A stretch of 64,000 nt of DNA from a bacterium (lineage in GTDB: Bacteria > Bacteroidota > Ignavibacteria > Kapaibacteriales > UBA2268): NCBI GenBank assembly GCA_024711295.1, contig JANJTB010000018.1, positions 16,077-80,076 of the forward strand, given 5' to 3'. Shown piece after piece: positions 28,181 through 36,375 of the stretch. The translations under genes and the position numbers were made by a program. The first letter of the stretch is position 1. Each line of letters begins with the position of its first letter. The notes beneath the pieces were generated by a model. It ran no database searches and was not told the origin of the DNA. It worked only from the letters and a program-made list of their open reading frames with translations.

Positions 28181-28368
28181 GCAAAAACCAATTCCATTTC
28201 CATTCTTTTACCTTGAATCAAACCTGACTGAATATCATTGCTTATATCTTTTAAATTCTCAATAAGCTCATCTAAGGTTAAGCCCTGAGTAATGTATTCA
28301 GGATAATCATTGATATATCCTAACCAAAAATCATTATCCTGCCAATAAGTTATTTTGATTTTTTTCAT
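28177..28368 (-). CDS. HicB-type antitoxin
   Basis: A 63-residue short HicB: KITYWQDNDFWLGYINDYPEYITQGLTLDELIENLKDISNDI. The W-x-GYIND-PEY-TQG-LTLDEL pattern is typical of the family. It is followed by a HicA-like frame lacking a standard start codon. An AGGAGA-like run 7 bases before its ATG (28369-28380 region) is a reasonable ribosome site. Confidence 0.88.
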   Translation of the reverse strand: MKKIKITYWQDNDFWLGYINDYPEYITQGLTLDELIENLKDISNDIQSGLIQGKRMEMELVFA

Positions 28369-28500
28369 AAAATTCTCCTTTTTAGTAATTGAGACGATAT
28401 TTGATTTTGCAAATTTTGCTGTATTCTAGGATTTATATTACAAATGTATAATTTCTATTTGATAAATGCCAATAAATTAGTCCTACAACCTTTTTATAAT

Positions 28501-28599
28501 AATGTATCGCATCTGCCGGCAAGTGTGTATTATGTTAGATTAATTGGAAGCAATGTAGCTTGCTCCATTGTAGAGATTTTTGAGAGGGTATTAAATTAA
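28501..28599 (+). pseudogene. Relic 3' end of a T9SS cargo gene
   Basis: The frame reads NVSHLPASVYYVRLIGSN, VACSIVEIFERVLN, stop. It parallels the end of the T9SS protein at 29873-31153 (VSHLPAGVYHVRIIGSN, VWSIVEKFVKM). DNA beyond the stop is also similar: a GC-containing hairpin and then the same palindromic repeat. There is no upstream coding part. This is a decayed or recombined copy of that gene end. Confidence 0.85.
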
Positions 28600-28630
28600 G
28601 ATGTCCGACACTTCGGAAGTGTCGGACATC
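28600..28630 (+). terminator. Perfect 15-bp hairpin after the T9SS relic
   Basis: GATGTCCGACACTTC and its exact complement are separated by one G. It sits right behind the relic stop codon and matches in position the hairpin at 31163-31191 behind the intact gene. A T-run is lacking (TGTTTATC follows), so it may stabilise a 3' end rather than act as a classic terminator. Confidence 0.6.
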
Positions 28631-28655
28631 TGTTTATCAATATGCATGTTTTGGA

Positions 28656-28715
28656 AAACCATCCACCCCGCCTGCTAAGGCAGGCACCCCTCAAGAGGGG
28701 AATTGAGAGTTGTAG
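28656..28715 (-). repeat. Palindromic dispersed repeat
   Basis: Carries GCCTGCTAAGGCAGGC (28670-28685), flanked by CCATCCACCCC and followed by a second hairpin CCCCTCAAGAGGGG (28687-28700) and AATTGAGAGTTGT. The same blocks occur in the tandem units at 52038-52882 on the other strand, and in shorter form at 31231-31276 and 63918-63945. Confidence 0.9.
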
Positions 28716-28867
28716 GTCATATTCTGAAATAAGTTGTAAGATATATAAAATATATTTTGCTGATTTGAATTATTTTATTAATTTGGTAATAGTGAATATA
28801 ACAAATCTAAAAAATGTTTGACAAAATAAATATATATATAGAACTTTTGACTTACATGCTTAATGCC
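28716..28867. other. AT-rich intergenic segment
   Basis: About 150 bases, nearly all A and T, between the palindromic repeat and the 8-bp satellite. I see no gene, tRNA or clear promoter in it. Confidence 0.5.
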
Positions 28868-28956
28868 GGTACTCTGGTACTCTGGTACTCTGGTACTCTG
28901 GTACTCTGGTACTCTGGTACTCTGGTACTCTGGTACTCTGGTACTCTGGTACTCTG
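28868..28956. repeat. 8-bp tandem satellite (GGTACTCT), about 11 copies
   Basis: Eleven uninterrupted, perfect copies of GGTACTCT. Because 8 is not a multiple of 3, copy changes would shift any frame that crosses it. An open frame (28863-29048) runs through it, giving a repeating LVLWYSGT peptide, but it has no other coding character. The array lies about 170 bases before the lipoprotein gene at 29129. Confidence 0.97.
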
Positions 28957-29128
28957 AAAACGAAATCAGCTCTTTTTATTGTGGAGAGCACAGACACAAA
29001 TTAAAATTCCCAAGGAGGGCTCGCGGACCTGCAATATTATACTTCTAAATCATAACTTTTCTGTTTGATTGCTTAGAGTTTTATATGTGTATATTGTTTT
29101 TGAATAATAATTTATTTAAAGGTGTGTT

Positions 29129-29707
29129 ATGTTCAAATTTCCTGTAATATTGATTAATTTAGCGATTATTCTATTGATGAACTCATGCTCAGAAAGTAAC
29201 ACGGACAAAATTCAGAATAGTGAAATTAATTCAATATTAGTACCTGCAAATCATGAATTACTTGTTGCTGCAATTGGTTTTGTGGAGTCAAATTATGGTC
29301 CGATTATGGCAATAACTGAAAGAACTCTGATTTATTTTCAGAATGGTAAGGTAGATTACTGTCTAACAGTTATGAAACCAGATAGTTCAGTTTATGGCAT
29401 TTCATTTAGTGTTGCAGAACTGATTAACGGGATTTACAGCTACAATTCAAGCCCTGGATATTATTTATGTAATCAGGAGCTGAGTACATGCTACAACTGT
29501 GAGCTTGAAAAACCTACATCCCAAGACCCACACTATTATTGCTCTTGTAGTCTGGAAAGTCATAGTGGTGGTGGCAATGGAGCATGTAGTCTTATACATG
29601 CGCCAGGTCCAAACCCATCAGGTGGGTTTGTAAATACTTACTTTACGTTAGGTAATGAAGTAATTGCGAATGTAACAGTAGCAACATTGAGTTCTATTCA
29701 TCTTTGA
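29129..29707 (+). CDS. Lipoprotein of unknown function
   Basis: A 192-residue protein with a lipoprotein signal (INLAIILLMNSC). I do not recognise the rest. It has a central beta-rich part (GPIMAITERTLIYFQNGKVDY) and a Cys-rich segment (CNQELSTCYNCELEKPT, YYCSCSLES), followed by a Gly/Ser loop and a hydrophobic end. The six closely spaced Cys may bind metal or form disulfides. It precedes a T9SS cargo gene by 165 bases on the same strand. Confidence 0.7.
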   Translation: MFKFPVILINLAIILLMNSCSESNTDKIQNSEINSILVPANHELLVAAIGFVESNYGPIMAITERTLIYFQNGKVDYCLTVMKPDSSVYGISFSVAELINGIYSYNSSPGYYLCNQELSTCYNCELEKPTSQDPHYYCSCSLESHSGGGNGACSLIHAPGPNPSGGFVNTYFTLGNEVIANVTVATLSSIHL

Positions 29708-29872
29708 TAACTTAGCTAATTCATAATATTAGTATCAAGTATCTTAATGATTTAAGTAGATCATTATTGTTTCTGGAATTTTCAAATGGGTAATTAAACT
29801 TAAAATTGGTACAGCTAACATTTTTGAGGCATCAATCATTTAAAATGGAATTTTTATTCAGGAGTAATAGAT

Positions 29873-31153
29873 ATGAAATATTTCATTATTTTTTTAGTTT
29901 TATTCTCTAATAATTATTTATCAGCTGAATGGAAACAAGTTGAAATTGGAGAGTTAGGAATTGTGTATAATTTAGAATTTGCCGATCCAAATTATGCATT
30001 TTTAACTAATTATAGAGGCAAAGGGATTTACAAAAGTACAGATAATGGAGATAATTGGAATCTCATAAATTTAAATTTATCTAACGAGCCTGTCTCTTTG
30101 ACCTTTTACAAGAATTATGGATGGTTAGGTATATCACCGCTTTCAGGCTCCATTAATAGTGAAATCATGTTTTCATCTAATTATGGTGAAAACTGGGAGA
30201 AAATTAATAGTTTTCAAGGCGAGATACCTATACAAATGAAAGCTATAGATTCTAACAAGCTGTTTCTGTTGGCTATTAAACCTAATGCTTACTCAATAAA
30301 ATATAGTATAGACCGAGGTCTTACTTGGGAATCGATTGAAAATGGAAATTCTCAAGTATTAGGTTCATTTCACTACGGTAATAAATTTTATTGGTGTGGT
30401 TATTCCGGTAATTTAAAGTACTTTGAAAACGGAGAAATAAAAGCGATAAGTAGTGGTATTTTGCTTGAACATAACATTTATGAAGTTCGATTTTTAAATG
30501 ACAATCTGGGTTTTGTTTCCTGTAATAAGGGTAAGATTTTCAAAACTAATAATAGCGGAATTTTGTGGGAAGACATTTCCAATGGAATACCATCTAGTTT
30601 TCGAATTAATGGATTATATTTTAAAGATGAAAGAAATGGTTGGATTTCTGGTTATGACACAATTCAAAACTATTCTTTTGTTTACTCTACAATAGATGGC
30701 GGTTTATCATGGGTTGAAGATTTAAAGTTCAATAATTCAAAATTTTACGACTTTGCATTATCAAGTAATAATAAACTTTGGATTAGAGGAAATAATTCTT
30801 TACTTTTTTATAAGGATATTGAAACAAGTATTGAAAAAAATAATGAATTTAAAGATGATCTTTATGTTTATCCCAATCCGGCAAGTGATTATATTGAAAT
30901 TTCATTACCTGAAAATATGTCCTCTAACCCCACGCTGAAGCATGGGGTTGATGTGGCTTCTTTGAATGTGCAGATATACAATATGCTTGGGCTTGAGGTA
31001 GCACAGACGCCCTCGTTTGTGAATACTGTCCAGTCGGGAGCGTCTGACCTACTAATAGTAGATGTGTCGCACCTGCCTGCAGGAGTGTATCATGTTAGAA
31101 TAATTGGAAGCAATGGAGTTTGGTCCATAGTTGAGAAGTTTGTAAAGATGTAG
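29873..31153 (+). CDS. Secreted Ycf48-like propeller with T9SS type A sorting domain
   Basis: A 426-residue protein. Signal peptide MKYFIIFLVLFSNNYLSA, then about seven BNR/Ycf48-type blades (KSTDNGDNWNLI, FSSNYGENWEKI, YSIDRGLTWESI, KTNNSGILWEDI, STIDGGLSWVED). The C-terminal sorting domain (about 335-426) starts at DLYVYPNPASDYIEISLP and ends AGVYHVRIIGSNGVWSIVEKFVKM. Inside this domain, a stretch SNPTLKHGVDVASLN is encoded by a palindromic DNA segment and looks inserted. Expected at the cell surface; ligand unknown. The same general build as the gene at 942-3251. Confidence 0.85.
   Translation: MKYFIIFLVLFSNNYLSAEWKQVEIGELGIVYNLEFADPNYAFLTNYRGKGIYKSTDNGDNWNLINLNLSNEPVSLTFYKNYGWLGISPLSGSINSEIMFSSNYGENWEKINSFQGEIPIQMKAIDSNKLFLLAIKPNAYSIKYSIDRGLTWESIENGNSQVLGSFHYGNKFYWCGYSGNLKYFENGEIKAISSGILLEHNIYEVRFLNDNLGFVSCNKGKIFKTNNSGILWEDISNGIPSSFRINGLYFKDERNGWISGYDTIQNYSFVYSTIDGGLSWVEDLKFNNSKFYDFALSSNNKLWIRGNNSLLFYKDIETSIEKNNEFKDDLYVYPNPASDYIEISLPENMSSNPTLKHGVDVASLNVQIYNMLGLEVAQTPSFVNTVQSGASDLLIVDVSHLPAGVYHVRIIGSNGVWSIVEKFVKM
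30926..30949 (+). repeat. Palindromic segment inside a T9SS gene
   Basis: AACCCCACGCT and AGCATGGGGTT can pair over 11 positions (one G-T) around GA. It is GC-rich in an AT-rich gene and encodes NPTLKHGV between two strands of the sorting domain. Confidence 0.75.
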
Positions 31154-31162
31154 TTAGTTACA

Positions 31163-31191
31163 ACATCCGATGACTTCAAGTCATCGGATGT
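31163..31191 (+). terminator. Perfect 14-bp hairpin behind the T9SS gene
   Basis: ACATCCGATGACTT and its complement around one C, followed by TTTCAATAG. It is placed like the hairpin at 28600-28630 behind the relic. The sequences of the two stems differ completely apart from the ATCCGA/TGTCCGA start, so structure rather than sequence seems kept. Confidence 0.6.
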
Positions 31192-31230
31192 TTCAATAGT
31201 GCAGATATTCAATATTCTTGTTTTCGAAAA

Positions 31231-31276
31231 CCATCCACCCCGCCTGCTGCGGCAGGCAGAAATCAGGAGGGGAATT
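31231..31276 (-). repeat. Palindromic dispersed repeat
   Basis: CCATCCACCCC, then GCCTGCTGCGGCAGGC (31242-31257), then AGAAATCAGGAGGGGAATT. Same family as 28656-28715 and the array at 52038, with TGCG in place of TAAG/CTTA in the loop. Confidence 0.9.
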
Positions 31277-31300
31277 TAAAGATTTACTATTGGTTTAATG

Positions 31301-32533
31301 TCAGGCAACACTTACAGGTATGGTTTCAATCTTAACATAAACATGGCCTATGTAGGCTTCTGCAGCTTTAGCATCCTGTATTTTAGCAATTGAATTATCA
31401 TCAAGTTTGGTACCTGCATTAAGAAGTTTTAAGCCGGATACAGTAATAATATTTCGCGATAGCACCATATTTTTTGCCAGAGCGTAAGGATTTACCTGAG
31501 CTTCGGTGGGTTTGCGAAGCGGTGAATTTACAGAGTTCAGGTGAGCAAGATATTGGTCGTAAAATGCAAGAACTCTGAAATCATAAATCTTATTTATTTC
31601 GCTCCACATTAGCGGTATGATCGAATCGACTTTCTTGGGATTACGTGCAAAATTATACTCAAAATCAATAGCGGCACGCAATATTCTCGAACCCAATGGA
31701 ATTGCCCATGACTTTAACTTGTTCGGAATGCCCGATCCGTCAAAATTTTCATATATGCCATTAAGAATATCCATTGTGTTTTGGAATCCCTTCAATCCCT
31801 CGAAAAGAGCTTTTACATAATCGTTATATACAGCCATATTCGGATTGTGAACTATACCGTTTATCATAATAGGAAGCTCAGCAAGTCTGTCCTTGAAAAG
31901 AGTTTTGGGTATATAGCACATTTTTGCGGCTATTTCGATTTCCATCAACTCTGCAGGCTCCTTTGTCAATTGGGAAGCTATATAGCTTGTGGCAGCAACG
32001 ATACGGTCAATTTCTTCCTTTTTCTCGGGGAAACGCATATTTTGGATATTATAGAAAAGCTCTCTGGTTTTTTCGGCAAGTGGTGCATACTCTGCACGTA
32101 CCTGCTCCAAATCTACCTGAGTACTTTCTACGCGGTTGCTGAGTGATAGTATTTTTGAAGTAAGCTTAAGTCTGAGAAAAATCTGGTCCATGCCAAATGG
32201 TTTGGTGATATAGTCATCAACACCCATCTGCATTGATTTAATCATTACTTCGCGGTCGGGATTGGACGACATCATCAGGAAATATGTATCTTTTCTCTCT
32301 TCGTCGGAGCGAATTTTCCTTAATACCTGCAAACCGTTATAGTTTTGCATATCATATTCGCAAATGACAACAATATCCATTTTTTCCTTTTCGATAGACT
32401 TGACAGCACCTATCGAGTCGTGAAATTTCTTCACATACATCGAAGGAAATATCTTAAGAATGAGCTTTTGCAAAATCTCGAGATTCTGCTCATCTTCGTC
32501 TATCAAATAAAAAACGTACCTTTTGTCCATCAA
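31301..32533 (-). CDS. Response-regulator-like protein with degenerate receiver and HD-GYP-like domain
   Basis: A 410-residue cytosolic protein. Residues 1-130 form a receiver: acidic pair in YLIDEDEQN, Lys in TKPFG, but Glu (VVICEYDMQNYNG) where the phosphorylated Asp should be. A helical linker leads to a region resembling HD-GYP phosphodiesterases (ENFDGSGIPNKLKSWAIPLGSRILRAA, compare ERWDGSGYP-GLKGE-IPL-ARIL). The HD pair is absent (AAKMCYIPKTLF in its place), and GYP is GIP. It probably acts as a binding protein rather than an enzyme. The C-terminal 80 residues are a separate small domain. Confidence 0.82.
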   Translation of the reverse strand: MMDKRYVFYLIDEDEQNLEILQKLILKIFPSMYVKKFHDSIGAVKSIEKEKMDIVVICEYDMQNYNGLQVLRKIRSDEERKDTYFLMMSSNPDREVMIKSMQMGVDDYITKPFGMDQIFLRLKLTSKILSLSNRVESTQVDLEQVRAEYAPLAEKTRELFYNIQNMRFPEKKEEIDRIVAATSYIASQLTKEPAELMEIEIAAKMCYIPKTLFKDRLAELPIMINGIVHNPNMAVYNDYVKALFEGLKGFQNTMDILNGIYENFDGSGIPNKLKSWAIPLGSRILRAAIDFEYNFARNPKKVDSIIPLMWSEINKIYDFRVLAFYDQYLAHLNSVNSPLRKPTEAQVNPYALAKNMVLSRNIITVSGLKLLNAGTKLDDNSIAKIQDAKAAEAYIGHVYVKIETIPVSVA

Positions 32534-32717
32534 TAAAAACCGCTTTATTTTTTTTTTTGAGTATTTTAATCAAAAGTTTGATTACAAAATTAACTATAAA
32601 AAATGAATAAATGAAATAATTATAACTTCACCTGTGATTTTCATAAACTTTTTAGAGGTTGATAAACGTTATAAGTTAAATATTTTTGACAATTTTACCA
32701 ATAATTCAGGAAATGTA

Positions 32718-33908
32718 ATGATTCATTCTATTCACGACGGATATTTTTCGGGAAAACATGTTTTGTTGAGGGTTGATTTGAATGTTCCACTCGATAAAAA
32801 TGGGAACATTACAGACGATACCCGAATCGTAGAAACACTTCCAACGATTGATGAAGTAATTGACAAAGGTGGCATTCCAATTTTGATGGCACACTTAGGA
32901 CGCCCCAAAGGAAAAAGAAATCCTGAATTCTCCCTTGCACCTGTCGCCGAAGCACTGTCAGAGCATTTTGGTTACAAAGTTACTTTTGTTGATGACTGTA
33001 TAGGTGAATCTGCAAAGAAAGCAGTTGCAGATGCCGAATTAGGTGAGGTAATTCTGCTCGAAAATCTTAGATTCTATGCTGAGGAAGAAGCCAACGACAA
33101 GGATTTTGCCGGTAAATTGGCAGAGCTGGGTGAAGTATATGTTAATGATGCATTCGGTGCCGCCCATCGCGCGCATGCAAGTATCGAAGCAATAACTCAT
33201 TTTTTCTCAGAGAAATATGCAGGCAACCTGCTGCAAAAAGAATTGCAATACCTCGGCAGAGCTGTTGACGAGCCAAGAAGACCATTCACAGCTGTGATTG
33301 GTGGTGCTAAAATTTCAGGTAAAATTGATGTTATTCAAAGCTTGCTAGATAAATGTGAAAATGTTATTATCGGCGGCGGTATGATGTTCACATTCTACAA
33401 GGCAATGGGGTACGAGGTTGGTAATTCATTGCTCGAAGCCGACAAAGTGGATCTGGCTAAGGAAGTAATTGAGACTGCAAAGGCAAAAGGTAAAAACCTG
33501 ATATTGCCTGTTGATGTGGTTGTAGCAGATAAGTTTGATAATGATGCCGCTTTCAGAACTGTGAATGCAGACTCGATTGGTGCTACAGATATTGGAATGG
33601 ATATCGGATCAGCAAGTATTACCAAATTCGCAGAGGTAATCAGGGGCTCAAAAACAGTAGTTTGGAACGGTCCGATGGGCGTTTTCGAAATGCCAAACTT
33701 TGCAAAAGGTACTTTTGCTATTGCCGAAGCTCTTGCAGTATGCACCCTGAATGGTGGTATTACTATTGTTGGCGGCGGCGATTCTGTTGCTGCTGTCAAG
33801 CAAATGAAATTTGAAAAGAAAGTCAATCACGTATCAACCGGGGGCGGTGCATCGCTCGAATTCCTCGAAGGGAAAGTACTACCGGGTGTAAAAGCTCTGG
33901 AAGTATAA
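32718..33908 (+). CDS. pgk: Phosphoglycerate kinase
   Basis: Glycolytic enzyme making ATP and 3-phosphoglycerate from 1,3-bisphosphoglycerate. The frame is open from 32634, but the ATG at 32718 (MIHSIHDGYF) gives 396 residues, the usual size, and follows AGGAAATGTA. Motifs: VLLRVDLNVPLD, LMAHLGRPKGK, LLENLRFYAEE, YVNDAFGAAHRAHAS, AVIGGAKISGKI, IGGGMMFTFYKAMGYEVG, WNGPMGVFE, and GGGDSVAAVK with STGGGASLEFLEG. All substrate and nucleotide segments look normal. A single transcription unit, by its terminator. Confidence 0.97.
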   Translation: MIHSIHDGYFSGKHVLLRVDLNVPLDKNGNITDDTRIVETLPTIDEVIDKGGIPILMAHLGRPKGKRNPEFSLAPVAEALSEHFGYKVTFVDDCIGESAKKAVADAELGEVILLENLRFYAEEEANDKDFAGKLAELGEVYVNDAFGAAHRAHASIEAITHFFSEKYAGNLLQKELQYLGRAVDEPRRPFTAVIGGAKISGKIDVIQSLLDKCENVIIGGGMMFTFYKAMGYEVGNSLLEADKVDLAKEVIETAKAKGKNLILPVDVVVADKFDNDAAFRTVNADSIGATDIGMDIGSASITKFAEVIRGSKTVVWNGPMGVFEMPNFAKGTFAIAEALAVCTLNGGITIVGGGDSVAAVKQMKFEKKVNHVSTGGGASLEFLEGKVLPGVKALEV

Positions 33909-33937
33909 TTCTGCTCAAATTCAAATCAGTAAATTTC

Positions 33938-33978
33938 ATCCCCTTCTCTCTCAGCAGAAAAGGGGATTATTTTTTTTT
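33938..33978 (+). terminator. Rho-independent terminator of pgk
   Basis: ATCCCCTT and AAGGGGAT form a stem over a 14-base loop, followed by TATTTTTTTTT. It lies 30 bases after the pgk stop. Confidence 0.88.
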
Positions 33979-34031
33979 ATTTGTGCCGCCAGTCGTAGCT
34001 TAGGTATGCTGATGAGGCGAAAGTGTAGGCA

Positions 34032-35111
34032 TTACTTCAAAAATCTAATTTGCAAATTCAACTTAAAATACTGTTTACTGTCTTCCTTGTAAACAGTTCC
34101 AAAATCGTGTCTTGTGCTACTTGCTGTTTCAAATTTCGTGTTGTTTAGCAAATAGTCTTCAAATTCATTTCGGTTGTATATGTGGTAACACACAATTTCT
34201 CCGTCTTCTTTTGCAACCAAATAACCACCTGTCGCGTCAAGTTCTCCTGTCCAAACCTTAGAAGGCATCATACCTAAAGCAATGTCTGTAAGAAAACGTT
34301 TGATTTTGTATGAATAAAAAGGATGATTTGTTTCCAGATTATATTTAAGTGGGTTTTTAACAGTTATTTCGTTGACCAAATCCATTGTTTTTGAAAAACC
34401 TGAAGTGAAAAATAAATAAACTATTTCTGCTATAATGTTGGGTAATGCACTATCAATTAAAGTAAGGTTATTGCCAAAAATTGAGCTTTCCGTTTGTATG
34501 AAATTCAATCTTCCTGAAAAGTCTTTTATTTTCTCAATCCTGTCTTTGATTTTACTTCTAGAATCAATTTCGTTGACTTCTTCAATTTGATCATCGGATA
34601 AAATAGTATCCTCAATTTTGAAAATAAAATTTGTGGTTTTACCAGCGTTTAATAGCGTTGAAGCACCGCCAAGTTGAGATTTTATACTAAAACCGAGTTC
34701 AGGGGTTGTTCCTGTTCGTTGGTCGTGTATTACAATTCTAATATCACTTTTTACGGACGACTTGGCTTTAAGTGAAACGCAGTTAAAGGAATTAATGAAA
34801 CTTTCAATTTCGGGAATTGAAAAAGTTGCTGATGTTGTTTCTTTTAGTTTTGAAAGTAACAAAACTGCTTTTTCTTGAAATTGTGAAATAGGAATTCTAA
34901 ATTCTTCTTCATTTCCTTTAATTATCACTAAATCACTGTCGTAAGCGTACTCGTATGTTCCATTTGATTCGTCTCTCAGTATTTTAATAATGGGAAAAAT
35001 TAAACTTTCAATTTTATTTAAGTCGCTATCACCTGCAAATAAATTTTTGTCTGATATTATTTTAAGTAGAGTATATATTTCACTCCATTCACCTTTATTT
35101 CCCTTCAACAT
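34032..35111 (-). CDS. HpaII-family type II restriction endonuclease
   Basis: A 359-residue protein whose start (MLKGNKGEWSEIYTLLKIISDKNLFAGDSDLNKIESL) and middle (IHDQRTGTTPELGFSIKSQLGGASTLLNAGKTTNFIFKI) match what I know of R.HpaII. The E-L-G-F-S-I-K-S element fits a PD-(D/E)xK-type catalytic core (E-x-K). HpaII itself cuts CCGG; that this one does is inference. It overlaps the methyltransferase gene by 17 bases and so is translated after it, a usual way to protect the host first. Full length, no interruption. Confidence 0.8.
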   Translation of the reverse strand: MLKGNKGEWSEIYTLLKIISDKNLFAGDSDLNKIESLIFPIIKILRDESNGTYEYAYDSDLVIIKGNEEEFRIPISQFQEKAVLLLSKLKETTSATFSIPEIESFINSFNCVSLKAKSSVKSDIRIVIHDQRTGTTPELGFSIKSQLGGASTLLNAGKTTNFIFKIEDTILSDDQIEEVNEIDSRSKIKDRIEKIKDFSGRLNFIQTESSIFGNNLTLIDSALPNIIAEIVYLFFTSGFSKTMDLVNEITVKNPLKYNLETNHPFYSYKIKRFLTDIALGMMPSKVWTGELDATGGYLVAKEDGEIVCYHIYNRNEFEDYLLNNTKFETASSTRHDFGTVYKEDSKQYFKLNLQIRFLK

Positions 35112-36375
35112 AAGCTAAAATCCTTTTAATTATTTCTTTTCCTGTTGCATGTATTGCTGGAACTGCAACAGAATTACCAAATTGTTTATATGCAGATGCA
35201 TCTGCAACAGGAATAATAAAATTATCAGGGAAGCCTTGTAATCGTGCCCATTCCCTCGGAGTCATTTTTCTAATCCCTTCTTTATTTACCTCGCCTTTTA
35301 TATGAGTTACAGGAGTAAAATCTTCTAATCTATGGTCATAGACTAAATTTCTTTCTCTACCCATACCACCACAAACAACTGCGTTTGCTGTTCCGTCATC
35401 AGAAATGATTTCATAACCAAAACCGTTTCCTTTGCTTTCGTGTCGTTTTTTGTGATTTACTAGCGTGTTTAAATAAGTGTTTGAAAGATAGTATTTTACT
35501 GAAACCGGATTTTCTTCTTTAACATCTTCAAAAGTTGCATTTTGATTTGTTGGTTTCGGATATTCAAAACTGTTAATCCCCAAGTCTGTTCTAAAACCAA
35601 CAATGAAAATTCTTTCACGATTTTGAGGAACTCCAAAGTCTTTCGCATTTAAAACTTGTGGGTCAGGTACGAAATAACCAAGGTCTTCACGCAAAACATT
35701 TAAAATGGTTTTTAGTGTTTTGCCTTTATCGTGATTAAAAAGTCCTTTTACGTTTTCTAAGAAAATTGCCTTTGGTTGTTTTCTCTTTATGATTTCTGCC
35801 ACGTCAAAAAACAGAGTTCCTCTTGTATCTTCAAAACCACCTCTTTTTCCGGCTATTGAAAATGCTTGACAAGGAAAACCAGCGCATAAAACGTCAAATC
35901 CATCAGGGATAAATTTCTTTGTTTCCTCTATGGTTATATCGCCAAACGGAACTTCTCCAAAATTGGCTTCATAAGTTTTCTTGGCTTGTTCGTCCCATTC
36001 GCTTGTAAAAACGCATTTGCCACCAAGGCTTTGCATTGCAATTCTGAATCCTCCAATTCCTGCAAATAAGTCAATAAACTTAAATTTTGGTTTTGCTGGT
36101 TCGGGAAATGGAACGTCTTTCTTAAGGTCGAAAAGCATATATTGTAATGCTTCTTCTGCAACCTTAGAGGTAATATTCTCCTCAGGGAATTTATATTCTA
36201 ATGCTCTCTTAATATGATGAACAGCTTCTTTTTTGTAGAATTGAGAAACCCCATTATTATAATTGTGTAAATAATGAGTTAATGCGGCTTTTCCATAGTC
36301 ATTAGCTTCAACAACTCTTATTTTAAAGATTTGTCCGCAAACCTCTTCAAGTGTTATTTTTTCCTTTAGCTTCAT
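35095..36375 (-). CDS. C5-cytosine DNA methyltransferase
   Basis: A 426-residue enzyme of the type II modification class. After an N-terminal extension of about 100 residues the ordered motifs appear: I FIDLFAGIGGFRIAMQ, II TSEWDEQAKKTYEANF, IV AGFPCQAFSIAGKRGGFED with the catalytic Cys, VI FLENVKGLFNHDKG, VIII QNRERIFIVGF, then a target-recognition region, IX RKMTPREWARLQGFPD, and X AYKQFGNSVAVPAI. Gene order vsr, methylase, HpaII-type endonuclease makes a CCGG-type target likely. It overlaps vsr by 29 bases. The window still holds many CCGG sites. Confidence 0.94.
   Translation of the reverse strand: MKLKEKITLEEVCGQIFKIRVVEANDYGKAALTHYLHNYNNGVSQFYKKEAVHHIKRALEYKFPEENITSKVAEEALQYMLFDLKKDVPFPEPAKPKFKFIDLFAGIGGFRIAMQSLGGKCVFTSEWDEQAKKTYEANFGEVPFGDITIEETKKFIPDGFDVLCAGFPCQAFSIAGKRGGFEDTRGTLFFDVAEIIKRKQPKAIFLENVKGLFNHDKGKTLKTILNVLREDLGYFVPDPQVLNAKDFGVPQNRERIFIVGFRTDLGINSFEYPKPTNQNATFEDVKEENPVSVKYYLSNTYLNTLVNHKKRHESKGNGFGYEIISDDGTANAVVCGGMGRERNLVYDHRLEDFTPVTHIKGEVNKEGIRKMTPREWARLQGFPDNFIIPVADASAYKQFGNSVAVPAIHATGKEIIKRILAYVEGK

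Noticed and set aside
28020..28265. Plus-strand frame opposite hicB/hicA
   Set aside because: It is the antisense of the HicBA pair, whose family motifs are clear on the minus strand.
28868..28956. CRISPR-like tandem repeat
   Set aside because: The 8-bp units have no spacers and no cas genes are nearby; it is a simple satellite.
28863..29048. 61-codon frame crossing the 8-bp satellite
   Set aside because: It exists only because the repeat has no stop in that frame; the rest has no domain, signal or ribosome site.
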